From: SZUA-22 sp039714835
Lineage (GTDB): Bacteria > Bacteroidota > Ignavibacteria > Ignavibacteriales > Melioribacteraceae
Direction: 5' to 3'
Length of the DNA stretch: 13,993 nt
NCBI GenBank assembly: GCA_039714835.1
Contig: JBDLIN010000089.1
Coordinates: forward strand, 1 to 13,993
The notes beneath the pieces are model-generated. The model had not been told where the DNA came from. It worked only from the letters and a program-made list of their open reading frames with translations, and made no database searches. Below are positions 1 to 7,875 of this stretch, piece after piece; the stretch's first letter is position 1, and each line of letters begins with the position of its first letter. The position numbers and the translations under genes were made by a program.

Positions 1-1
1 A

Positions 2-298
2 ATAACATTACCGAATAAAGGTAGACTTCTAAAACCTGAGTTGATTGCAGAAGTTAAAATTCAAAGCAGCACATTTGATAAAATAATCACAATACCTACG
101 GAAGTAATTTCAAGAGTTGATGGTGGATATGTAGTTTTTGTTTTGGAGAATGGTATTGCGAAAAGTCGCAAAATTGATATTCTAAGAAGAACTTCAAATG
201 AGGTGGCTGTTGCTGGTGGCTTGAACGATAACGATGAAATAATTGTCGTTGGGTATCAAAATTTAATTGACGGACAAGCCGTAAATGTTGTGGAATAA
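2..298 (+). CDS. RND efflux adaptor (membrane fusion protein), C-terminal part
   Basis: The gene enters the window already open (frame starts at base 2) and ends with TAA at 296-298, so only about the last 98 residues are visible. What is seen is the membrane-proximal end of an HlyD/AcrA-type periplasmic adaptor: an IPTEVISRVDGGYVVFVLE strand pattern, then a GGLNDNDEIIVVGYQNLIDG segment, which matches the usual ending of these proteins (IP..A....G..VFVV; GL..GD.VV..G...L.DG..V.V). The family joins an inner-membrane RND pump to an outer-membrane TolC-like duct. The permease gene begins 12 bases later, which supports one operon. The hairpin, lipoyl and barrel domains lie outside the window, as would an outer-membrane factor if present. 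The family call is good; the substrate cannot be told. Confidence 0.88.
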   Translation: MTLPNKGRLLKPELIAEVKIQSSTFDKIITIPTEVISRVDGGYVVFVLENGIAKSRKIDILRRTSNEVAVAGGLNDNDEIIVVGYQNLIDGQAVNVVE

Positions 299-309
299 AG
301 GGAAAAAGA

Positions 310-3300
310 ATGAAGATTACTGATGTAAGTATAGATAATAGAACCAGTGTATTTATTTTAATCTTTGTGATAATTATTGCGGGAATTTCCTCCTATATAT
401 CTCTTCCTCGAGAAGCATCACCTGATGTGCAAATTCCGTTGGTTATTGTAGCAACACCATATTTTGGAGTTTCACCTGAGGATATTGAATCACTGGTAAC
501 TCAACCGATCGAAAAAGAATTAAATGCGATAAGCGAAGTTAAAGAGATCACTTCCTCTTCAACAGAAGGATTCTCAAATATCAAAGTTGAATTTGATTCG
601 GGATTTGATATTGATGATGCGCTTCAAAAAGTAAGAGATAAAGTCAACAAAGCAGAATCGGAACTTCCTGATGATATAGAAAAACCCCAGATCATTGAAC
701 TTAATTTCTCAGAATTTCCAATCTTTACTTTCAACATTTCTGGTCCGCATGGATTAGTAAAATTAAAGGATATTGCCGAAGATATGAAGGATGATATCGA
801 AAATATTGATGGCGTACTTGAAGTTAAGATCAGCGGTGGATTAGAAAGAGAAGTAAAAGTAGACGTTGACATAAATAAATTGATCCATTATAATATTCGT
901 TTTGATGATGTTATATCCGCAATTAGAGATGAAAACAAAACTATTCCCGGAGGTTCAATAGATATTGGAAGTTCTAGTTTTCTTGTACGTGTACCCGGAG
1001 AATTTGATCGACCATTTATTATTCAAGATTTAATTGTAAAGATGAAAGATGGAATGCCTGTTTATGTTAAAGATGTAGCCGATGTTGATTATTCATTCGC
1101 TGATATCAATACATACGCAAGACTCAATAGTTCTCCTTGTGTTACATTAAACGTTTCAAAAACCACTGGATCAAATATCATACACATTGCAGATCAGTTA
1201 AAGGTAGTGATAAATGAGTATAATAAAAAACTACCAGAAACAGTTCAATTTTCAATCACAGTTGATCGCTCAAAAGATATTAAGCGAACTGTAAAAAATT
1301 TAGAAAATAATATATTCTCAGGTCTAGTACTTGTTCTGCTAATTCTATTTGCATTACTTGGTCTGAGGAATGCATCATTTGTCGCTTTAGCTATTCCATT
1401 GAGTATGCTGCTATCTTTTCTCATCTTATCAGCGCTTGACATAACTTTAAATATGGTCGTGTTATTTTCGCTTATTCTTGCTCTCGGCATGCTTGTAGAT
1501 AATGCGATTGTAATTATTGAAAATTCATATAAATTTCTTGAGGAAGGACATGATTTAGTAAGTGCAGCTAAATTTGGTGCTAAAGAAGTTGCCTGGCCAA
1601 TTACAACTTCAACTCTGACTACTTTAATGGCCTTTGCACCACTGATGTTTTGGCCTGGAGTTGTTGGTGATTTTATTAAGTATCTTCCAATTACGTTGAT
1701 TGTTACTTTATCTTCATCATTATTTGTTGCATTAGTGATCAATCCAGTACTGGCATCAAAGTATATGAAATTAGAATCGCACTTTGAAGATTCAAAATCA
1801 TTAAAAGGTAAGATACTAAAACCTTTAAAAAAGATTACCCATAAATTTGGTGATGAGCTGCTGCCGAAGACCATCAGCAAATACGAAACGATATTATCTA
1901 ATATGATCGGTGAGGAACGAGATCCCAAACAAAAAGTAAATAGAAGAAATTGGTATGGAATCGGAGCATTCTTCATATTCTTTTTCCTGTTTGGATTTTT
2001 AATGTCATCTTCATTTATACCAATAATTGTTGCGCTAATATTAAGCCTACTGTTAGGAATTGGGGTAATAATGATCTTTACCAATAAGCGTCTGAGAGTT
2101 TTAACAGGCTCATTCTTAACTCTCATATTGATCATTGAGATTTATGGTGTTTTCGATCATGGAGTTGAGTTTTTCCCGACAGTTGATCCAGAAAGGGTAT
2201 TCATCAATGTTGAAAGTCCAAGTGGAACAAATATTGAAACGTCTAACAAAATTGCGAAAAATCTTGAAGCTCAACTGTCTGCGTTCACAGAAGTAGATGT
2301 TAAAGAATATGTATCAAATGTTGGCTCATCAAATAATCAATTTGATGCTACAACTTCAACACCTAATAAAAGTACTATAACCGTTCAGTTTATTAATTAT
2401 AATAGTAGAAAACAAAGCTCACTTTTGACTGCTGATCAAATTAGAGAAGCAATTGTAAATATTCCTGGTGCAGATGTAGAAGTTAAAAAGGAAGAGCATG
2501 GTCCTCCAGTCGGAGTTCCAGTTAATCTTGAAATAATTGGTGATGAGTTCCAGTTACTTGGTGAATTATCTGAAGATATTCAGAATGAAATAGAAAATAT
2601 TCCAGGATTAGTTGATCTTGCTGATGATTATGATGGGGGTAGACCTGAGATAAGAATAATAATTGATAGGGAAAAAGCAGCTCTTTATCAGATGAATACA
2701 TCAATTATAGCTAATAGTATCAGAACTGCTATAAATGGGTTCACAGCATCCAAGTACCGAATAAACGAAGAGGAATATGATATAAAAGTAAGGCTAAAAG
2801 AAGATCAGCGTCAGAATGTTGAAGTATTGAGTGATATGAGGATTGTTTACAATAACAAAAAGGGAAAAACATTCAGCGTACCCCTTATTAGTGTGGCTGA
2901 TATTATGTATGCAAAAGGTCCGGGTGCAATTAAGAGAAAGGATTTAAAGAGAGTAGTTACTGTAACTGGAAATGTTGATGGCGGATATAACGCCAATGCA
3001 GTTCTTAAGGAAGTGCAGGAGAGACTTTCAAAATATAATCTTCCTCCTGATTATAGAATAGAGTATACCGGTCAGAATAAAGAACAAAAGAAAGCAGAAG
3101 ATTTTCTTAGGAAAGCATTTATGATTGCATTCTTTGGTATCTCTATGATTCTCGTTATACAGTTCAATTCATTTAGCCAACCTTTGATGATTATGATAGC
3201 AGTGACAATTTCTTTAGTTGGAGTATTTGTCGGATTAACTGTTATGCAAATGCCATTTGGAATTATGATGACAGGTGTGGGTATAATTAGTCTTGCTGGC

Positions 3301-3690
3301 GTAGTAGTTAACAATAATATTGTTCTAATTGATTATATCAATATTTTAAGGAAACGAGGTATTCCCGCCAATCAAGCTGCATTGAAAGCCGGTGTTAGAA
3401 GATTTCGACCGGTTACATTAACAGCAATTACAACAATTCTAGGATTGATACCGCTGACATTTGGATTTGGTTTTGATATTTACACATTTGCTTTCGAGAG
3501 TGGAGGAGCAGATTCGGGATTTTGGAGACCAATGGGTGTTGCAGTAATTTTTGGGTTAATGTTCGGAACAATATTAACTTTAGTTGTTGTTCCTGTTATG
3601 TATTCAGTCTTTACTGATGCTCCAGCTGTGTTTAGGAATTTGTGGAGAAGATTTAAAGAGTTTGTAAAAAGAATTTTTATTAGGAATTGA
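310..3690 (+). CDS. RND-family efflux permease (AcrB/HAE-like)
   Basis: Inner-membrane resistance-nodulation-division pump that would work as a trimer with the upstream adaptor. The 1126-residue product keeps the family plan: TM1 near residues 10-30, a periplasmic region with the typical EFPIFTFNISG strand, TM2-6 at about 335-490, a second periplasmic region opening with HGVEFFPTVDPE (about 615-626), and TM8-12 in the last 120 residues. In TM4 the motif GMLVDNAIVIIEN places D397-N398 where AcrB has the Asp pair D407-D408, and TM10 has N1001 where AcrB has K940. The protein is longer than the usual 1020-1050 residues, partly from an insertion of two extra hydrophobic stretches at about 548-592, between TM6 and TM7. 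An AAAGGG stretch precedes the ATG. Start and family are secure; the ion coupling and the substrate are not known. Confidence 0.95.
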   Translation: MKITDVSIDNRTSVFILIFVIIIAGISSYISLPREASPDVQIPLVIVATPYFGVSPEDIESLVTQPIEKELNAISEVKEITSSSTEGFSNIKVEFDSGFDIDDALQKVRDKVNKAESELPDDIEKPQIIELNFSEFPIFTFNISGPHGLVKLKDIAEDMKDDIENIDGVLEVKISGGLEREVKVDVDINKLIHYNIRFDDVISAIRDENKTIPGGSIDIGSSSFLVRVPGEFDRPFIIQDLIVKMKDGMPVYVKDVADVDYSFADINTYARLNSSPCVTLNVSKTTGSNIIHIADQLKVVINEYNKKLPETVQFSITVDRSKDIKRTVKNLENNIFSGLVLVLLILFALLGLRNASFVALAIPLSMLLSFLILSALDITLNMVVLFSLILALGMLVDNAIVIIENSYKFLEEGHDLVSAAKFGAKEVAWPITTSTLTTLMAFAPLMFWPGVVGDFIKYLPITLIVTLSSSLFVALVINPVLASKYMKLESHFEDSKSLKGKILKPLKKITHKFGDELLPKTISKYETILSNMIGEERDPKQKVNRRNWYGIGAFFIFFFLFGFLMSSSFIPIIVALILSLLLGIGVIMIFTNKRLRVLTGSFLTLILIIEIYGVFDHGVEFFPTVDPERVFINVESPSGTNIETSNKIAKNLEAQLSAFTEVDVKEYVSNVGSSNNQFDATTSTPNKSTITVQFINYNSRKQSSLLTADQIREAIVNIPGADVEVKKEEHGPPVGVPVNLEIIGDEFQLLGELSEDIQNEIENIPGLVDLADDYDGGRPEIRIIIDREKAALYQMNTSIIANSIRTAINGFTASKYRINEEEYDIKVRLKEDQRQNVEVLSDMRIVYNNKKGKTFSVPLISVADIMYAKGPGAIKRKDLKRVVTVTGNVDGGYNANAVLKEVQERLSKYNLPPDYRIEYTGQNKEQKKAEDFLRKAFMIAFFGISMILVIQFNSFSQPLMIMIAVTISLVGVFVGLTVMQMPFGIMMTGVGIISLAGVVVNNNIVLIDYINILRKRGIPANQAALKAGVRRFRPVTLTAITTILGLIPLTFGFGFDIYTFAFESGGADSGFWRPMGVAVIFGLMFGTILTLVVVPVMYSVFTDAPAVFRNLWRRFKEFVKRIFIRN

Positions 3691-3691
3691 T

Positions 3692-4230
3692 AAAAGTTAA
3701 AAGTGAGCTTAAGTTATAAGTTGAAAGTTAATTGAACAATAACCATAAAAGAGAGGGCTTTATGGATAACAAGGAATTTGCACATCTGTTTGAAAAAAGG
3801 ACGAAAAAATTTGCTGTTGAAATAATAAATCTTTCAATTTCATTACCAAAAAATGAAGAAGGAAGAGTGATTAAAAATCAAATCACAAAGTCTGGGAGTT
3901 CAATTGGTGCTAATTATCGAGAAGCAAATAGAGCAAGAAGTAAAGCAGATTTCAAAAATAAAATTAAAATAGCTGAAAGCGAAGCTAGTGAGACACAATA
4001 TTGGCTTGAAATAATTGAAGAAATCAATTGGATAAATAAAGAGAAGTTAGATCCAATTCACAAAGAATGTTCAGAAATACTAGCAATATTAACAACAATT
4101 TCATCAAAATTATAATATGATTACTAAAATAGATCTCTGAAATAATTACAATTTTAAATAACTTTACAACTTTAGTTCACTTTAGACACTTAGTAACTTA
4201 AATAACTTTAATGCACTTTACCTACTTTCT
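3692..4230. repeat. S23 gene cassette bracketed by inverted word arrays
   Basis: Upstream of the four-helix-bundle gene the word AAGT occurs at 3694, 3701, 3711, 3718 and 3725 (spacing 7, 10, 7, 7). Downstream its reverse complement ACTT occurs at 4161, 4169, 4179, 4188, 4196, 4205, 4215 and 4224 (spacing 8 to 10). The two arrays are therefore inverted relative to each other and could pair as an imperfect stem enclosing the gene; for example AAAGTGA at 3700-3706 is the exact complement of TCACTTT at 4177-4183. Intervening sequences in some 23S rRNA genes have the same plan, an S23 gene inside a stem formed by terminal inverted repeats, but this copy lies between protein genes. Repeat positions are read directly; that it is a mobile unit is inference. 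Confidence 0.65.
3762..4115 (+). CDS. Four-helix-bundle protein, S23/23S rRNA intervening-sequence family
   Basis: A 117-residue basic helical protein of the S23 family (23S rRNA-intervening-sequence protein, TIGR02436-type). Recognisable elements are the segment SGSSIGANYREANRARSK (about residues 44-61), a DFKNKIKIAESEASE helix and the YWLEIIEEI helix, matching the family pattern of G.SI.AN..EA, then DF..K...A..EA.E..YWL. The molecular role is not settled: members are found inside 23S rRNA intervening sequences, and the related bAvd protein of diversity-generating retroelements forms a basic pentamer that binds the reverse transcriptase and nucleic acid. I prefer ATG 3762, which has GAGAGG five bases before it, over TTG 3732. 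No reverse transcriptase or rRNA is nearby, so this is an orphan copy. Repeat arrays flank it on both sides. Confidence 0.85.
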   Translation: MDNKEFAHLFEKRTKKFAVEIINLSISLPKNEEGRVIKNQITKSGSSIGANYREANRARSKADFKNKIKIAESEASETQYWLEIIEEINWINKEKLDPIHKECSEILAILTTISSKL

Positions 4231-4276
4231 AACTATATTCGCACAAATATTTAATAATAATTCCACCCAATAATAA

Positions 4277-5083
4277 TTGTCACAGATAGCTATATCAAAT
4301 ATTGAATTTGATTATAATAATGGGAAAAGTAATTTTTCACTTAATGAAATTAGTTTCAAAATTAATGAGGGTGATTTCCTTTCAATTATTGGTCCAAATG
4401 GTTCTGGTAAATCCACATTAATTAGGTTATTGACAGGATATTTACAACCGAAGAATGGTGACATTTTTCTAAATAAAAAAAAACTTACTGACTATACATC
4501 AAAAGAAATTGCAAAACAAATTGCATATGTCCCACAACTTCCAACATCTATCTATCCTTTTTCTGTTTATGAAATTGTTGCAATGGGAAGATATCCATAT
4601 CTGGGATTATCCGGTTTTGAAAGGAAAGAGGATAAGGAAAAAATATTAGAAATTGTAAAATTGTTAGAACTTGATGATATTTTGGATAAAGGTATAAATG
4701 AAATATCTGGTGGTGAAGCTCAAAGAGCTTTTATTGCTCGAGCTTTAGTTCAAGAACCTCAGATTTTACTATTGGATGAACCTAATGCTCATCTTGATAT
4801 AAAACACCAGGTTTCAATATTTAATTTAATTAAACGTCTAAATGAGACAAGAGATTTAACAATTGTTACTGTTATGCATGATCTAAACCTAACAAAGTAT
4901 TATAGTAGCAGAGTTTTAATGTTAAGTGGAGGAAGGTTATTTTTAATTGGCAATACTGATGATGTTATTACACAAGAAAATATTCGATCAGTTTTTGATG
5001 TTAATGTCGATATACAAAAAAGTGAGTTGACTAATAATCAATCAATCCTTATTAATCCTGGTTATACAACTGCAACTAATTAA
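4277..5083 (+). CDS. ABC transporter ATP-binding protein, iron-siderophore/B12 type (FecE/BtuD-like)
   Basis: Cytoplasmic ATPase subunit that would power import of iron complexes, haem or cobalamin. All catalytic elements are present: Walker A GPNGSGKST (39-47), Q-loop glutamine Q88, signature ISGGE (143-147), Walker B ILLLDEP (163-169) with E168, D-loop AHLD (171-174) and switch histidine H201. The segment VAMGRYPYLGLSGFERKED is typical of the FecE/FepC/BtuD subfamily. Its 268 residues are a normal length. No FecCD-type permease or binding protein is adjacent, so it must partner with products encoded elsewhere. The start is odd: an in-frame TAA directly precedes the TTG at 4277, no ATG is available before residue 100, and no Shine-Dalgarno is visible, yet the N-terminal strand is intact. 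It begins just after the S23 cassette and heads the operon. Confidence 0.9.
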   Translation: MSQIAISNIEFDYNNGKSNFSLNEISFKINEGDFLSIIGPNGSGKSTLIRLLTGYLQPKNGDIFLNKKKLTDYTSKEIAKQIAYVPQLPTSIYPFSVYEIVAMGRYPYLGLSGFERKEDKEKILEIVKLLELDDILDKGINEISGGEAQRAFIARALVQEPQILLLDEPNAHLDIKHQVSIFNLIKRLNETRDLTIVTVMHDLNLTKYYSSRVLMLSGGRLFLIGNTDDVITQENIRSVFDVNVDIQKSELTNNQSILINPGYTTATN

Positions 5084-5086
5084 ACT

Positions 5087-6109
5087 ATGAATAATTCGAA
5101 AAATTCAAATATAATTATATATCTATTCTTTGCTTCTCTGCTTAATATGTTAATTGTATTTTTAGTGAAATACGATCTCAATGCTATCTCTATAAGGTAT
5201 TTTAGCATTAGCAGTATAGGTAATTTAATTCCTATAGTACTTGAAAGCATATTTCTTATTCTAGTAATTGCTCTAACTTTTTTGAAGGAAGATATATCTA
5301 TTTCAAATAAAATATTTTTGTTTTCTCTCTCAACAATTTCACTAATATTACTTTTTGCCGGTTATCTTCACCACAAGTTTGATTTTATAAATATCTCTAA
5401 TGAATATATTTTAGGTTATGCGGCTGATAAAATAATTACAGGCATTTCACTTTCATTAGGATTTTTTATTCATCTATTTTTATTGATACTTTTATTCAAT
5501 CTTTTCTTTATTCAGACCTTTCTTCTATATATAAGATCAACATTAATGACAATAGCAATCCTAGTGATTATTTTTGTGGCAGTGTTTATCTTTACAACTG
5601 TACAAAACTTTAAAGAGATCGATGTAAAAGCTGGTAGTAATAATGTTGCTGTAGTGTTGGGGGCTGCAGTATGGCATCACGATCAACCAAGTCCAATATT
5701 TAAAGGACGTATTGAAAAAGCTAATCACCTATACAGAGATAAGATAGTCTACAAAATACAGTTGTGCGGAGGTAATGCTCCGGGAGAAGTAAGTGAAGCT
5801 GAAGCTGCACAAAATTACGCTAACTCATTGGGGATAAAGCGGTATTCACTATTAATTGAGGATAAAACTTCAACAACTGCTGAACAAATCAAATTTATAA
5901 AAAATACTCTTTCTCCAAATCCAAATTATAATGAAATTTTTGTGATCTCTGATCAATTTCACTTATCGAGAGTGATGGAGATATGTAAGTTTTTTAATGT
6001 AAAAGCTACTGGAGTACAGTCTAATTATCAAATAAATTGGGAAAAGTTATTATATTACAGAACCAGAGAAACTGTAGCTTTAATTAATTTTTGGATTTTT
6101 GCATTATGA
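5087..6109 (+). CDS. Membrane protein with C-terminal YdcF/SanA-like DUF218 domain
   Basis: A 340-residue protein in two parts. Residues 1 to about 172 hold roughly five hydrophobic segments (near 8-28, 46-66, 76-92, 114-146 and 153-172). Residues about 186-315 form a DUF218 domain of the YdcF/SanA/ElyC type: NVAVVLGAAVW at the first strand, then F-x-x-R-I-x-x-A-x-x-L-Y, LCGGNAPGEVSEAEAA, and EDKTSTTAEQIKF, followed by VISDQFHLSR. Members of the family have been linked to envelope integrity and to lipid-carrier or peptidoglycan metabolism (SanA, ElyC), but the reaction is unclear. The ATG lies three bases after the ABC gene's stop, and the gene's own TGA overlaps the nusB ATG, so the three are probably cotranscribed and translationally coupled. 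The domain call is firm; the exact role is not. Confidence 0.85.
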   Translation: MNNSKNSNIIIYLFFASLLNMLIVFLVKYDLNAISIRYFSISSIGNLIPIVLESIFLILVIALTFLKEDISISNKIFLFSLSTISLILLFAGYLHHKFDFINISNEYILGYAADKIITGISLSLGFFIHLFLLILLFNLFFIQTFLLYIRSTLMTIAILVIIFVAVFIFTTVQNFKEIDVKAGSNNVAVVLGAAVWHHDQPSPIFKGRIEKANHLYRDKIVYKIQLCGGNAPGEVSEAEAAQNYANSLGIKRYSLLIEDKTSTTAEQIKFIKNTLSPNPNYNEIFVISDQFHLSRVMEICKFFNVKATGVQSNYQINWEKLLYYRTRETVALINFWIFAL

Positions 6110-6573
6110 TAAAAAAGTCAAATAGAAGGATCGTTAGAGAAACATGTATGAAACTGCTTTATGCCTATCAAATAGGCGGAGATAGTTTGACTAAGCTTAT
6201 TGATACTATGTTCTTAGAAATCCGAAATCAAAATGATAAAGAGTTTGGAGAACGATTAATTAACCTTGTAATTGCTCATAATGATGAACTCAATTCGAAT
6301 ATTAAAAAGAAAGTTTCTAATTGGGAGTTGGATAGAATTGCATTACTTGATAGAATATTGATTAAAATGGGTATGGTTGAAATTCTCTATTTTGAAGACA
6401 TTCCACCGAAAGTTTCAATGAATGAAGTAATTGATATTGCAAAAGAATACAGTACTGCAAATAGTAGTAAATTTATTAATGGGATTTTAGATTCACTTCT
6501 TTCAGATCTTAAAAATGAAGGCAAACTAAAAAAAGTTGGACGGGGATTAATGGATCAAAATCTTTCTTCTTAA
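6106..6573 (+). CDS. nusB: Transcription antitermination factor NusB
   Basis: All-helical RNA-binding factor that with NusE (S10) binds boxA RNA and promotes antitermination on rRNA operons. The 155-residue product shows the family landmarks in order: RRIVRETCMKLLYAYQ (7-22) for the first helices, then NWELDRIALLDRILIKMGMVEIL (72-94), the EDIPPKVSMNEVIDIAKEYST stretch (97-117), and SKFINGILDSLL (121-132). Length is normal for NusB, apart from a short charged C-terminal tail of about 20 residues. I start at ATG 6106 rather than the in-frame TTG 6091, because this ATG overlaps the preceding gene's TGA as ATGA and gives the conserved N-terminus. MFS transporter and ABC genes around it are unrelated in function, so the grouping is likely only an expression unit. 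Confidence 0.92.
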   Translation: MIKKSNRRIVRETCMKLLYAYQIGGDSLTKLIDTMFLEIRNQNDKEFGERLINLVIAHNDELNSNIKKKVSNWELDRIALLDRILIKMGMVEILYFEDIPPKVSMNEVIDIAKEYSTANSSKFINGILDSLLSDLKNEGKLKKVGRGLMDQNLSS

Positions 6574-6579
6574 ATAGAA

Positions 6580-7875
6580 ATGTCAAAACCACAAAACAAA
6601 TTTAAAATATTCATTTGGTCTCTTTTCGATTTTGCCAACACTTCTTATTCTATTATTGTTGTTACATTTATTTATGCAGTTTATTTTAAAGATGTCGTAT
6701 TAAAGGGGGAACAGATCGGTGATCTGTATTGGAGTATTGGTATAAGTATTTCGATGCTTATAAGTGGATTGATAGCTCCAGTCCTTGGTGCAGTTGCAGA
6801 TTATTCCGCCGGAAAAAAAAGATTCCTATTATTCTTTACACTTCTAAGTATAATAGCAACATCACTTCTTTATTTTATCCAAGAGGGGATGATCCTATGG
6901 GGATTATTTTTATTTATCATTGCAAATATTGGTTTTGAATCCGGCTTAGTATTTTATGATTCATTTTTACCTGAGCTGACAACTCCAAAAAATTATGGAA
7001 GAGTAAGTGGTTATGGATTTGCAATGGGATATCTCGGCTCCTTAGCAACTTTAGCAATTGTTCTTCCTTTTATTAAAGCCGATCTTATTCGTGAAACGTT
7101 TCCCGTATCAGCATTATTCTTTACTATTTTTGCGATCCCACTCTTTATATTTTTGGAAGATTCGAGAAGGAAAGTCAAAGTTAAAACCTCCTTCATTAGT
7201 ATAGGTTTTAGAAGAGTTAAAAATACTTTTCTAAACTTAAAAAACTATAAAAACTTAGCAATTTATTTACTTGCTTTTTTCTTCTATATTGAGGGAGTTA
7301 ACACTACAATATTTTTTTCAGGTAATTTTGCAAGGTCAACTCTTGGATTTACATTTGAAGAGTTAGCATTGTTCTTTCTGATAGTCCAAACAACAGCAAT
7401 ATTAGGTTCGGTATTGTTTGGAATACTTTCTGATTCAATTGGACAGAAAAAGTCAATTGTAATTTCATTGTATATCTGGATATTTACAATGGTATTAGCA
7501 TTTTTGATTAGTGATACTAATGGCATATTTGTTAATTATTTTTCCAATTTGATGGGTAATACAATTAAGGAATTTCAAAGCTTTAGTTTCTATATAGTTG
7601 GACTTCTAGCCGGCAGTGTAATGGGTGCGACTCAATCAACAAGTAGAAGTTTAATGTCAAAGTTAACTCCAAAAGAGAAAAAGACAGAGTTTTTTGGATT
7701 TTACTCATTATTTGGTAAAAGCTCAGCTATCCTTGGGCCACTTGTTTTTGGTATCATCAGCGTTCTATCTGGTAGTCAGGCTATAGCAATTTTATCAATT
7801 AGTATTTTCTTTATAGTTGGATTGGTGATTTTACAATTTGTTGATGATAAGCCCAAAGAAGCAACTGATAATTAA
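6580..7875 (+). CDS. MFS transporter, UMF1/Atg22-like family
   Basis: Inner-membrane major facilitator of 431 residues with about twelve hydrophobic segments. The N-terminus has WSLFDFANTSY (13-23), the hallmark of the UMF1 family (relatives of the fungal vacuolar effluxer Atg22). A motif-A-like loop, GLIAPVLGAVADYSAGKKR (63-81), follows TM2, and in the second half a TQSTSRSLMSKLTP loop leads into the EFFGFYSLFGKSSAILGP segment, again typical of the family. Bacterial members are commonly annotated only as MFS transporters; efflux of amino acids is a guess by analogy with Atg22. The ATG is six bases after the nusB stop, so it belongs to the same operon, and its last four bases overlap the convergent protease gene. 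Substrate unknown. Confidence 0.88.
   Translation: MSKPQNKFKIFIWSLFDFANTSYSIIVVTFIYAVYFKDVVLKGEQIGDLYWSIGISISMLISGLIAPVLGAVADYSAGKKRFLLFFTLLSIIATSLLYFIQEGMILWGLFLFIIANIGFESGLVFYDSFLPELTTPKNYGRVSGYGFAMGYLGSLATLAIVLPFIKADLIRETFPVSALFFTIFAIPLFIFLEDSRRKVKVKTSFISIGFRRVKNTFLNLKNYKNLAIYLLAFFFYIEGVNTTIFFSGNFARSTLGFTFEELALFFLIVQTTAILGSVLFGILSDSIGQKKSIVISLYIWIFTMVLAFLISDTNGIFVNYFSNLMGNTIKEFQSFSFYIVGLLAGSVMGATQSTSRSLMSKLTPKEKKTEFFGFYSLFGKSSAILGPLVFGIISVLSGSQAIAILSISIFFIVGLVILQFVDDKPKEATDN

Noticed and set aside
1245..2135. 296-codon open frame on the minus strand
   Set aside because: It lies wholly inside the RND permease gene and its translation has no recognisable domain; it is an antisense shadow of the hydrophobic coding sequence.
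3732..3761. Upstream TTG start for the four-helix-bundle gene
   Set aside because: The added ten residues are not family-like and lie next to the repeat array; ATG 3762 has a good ribosome site.
3692..4230. Diversity-generating retroelement with an Avd-type accessory protein
   Set aside because: No reverse transcriptase, template repeat or variable repeat is present; the protein fits the S23 family and its flanks are simple word arrays.
3692..4230. CRISPR-like array
   Set aside because: The repeated unit is only about four bases with 3 to 6-base gaps, so it has no repeat-spacer architecture, and no cas gene is present.
6091..6105. Upstream TTG start for nusB
   Set aside because: The ATG at 6106 overlaps the previous stop as ATGA and gives the normal NusB N-terminus.
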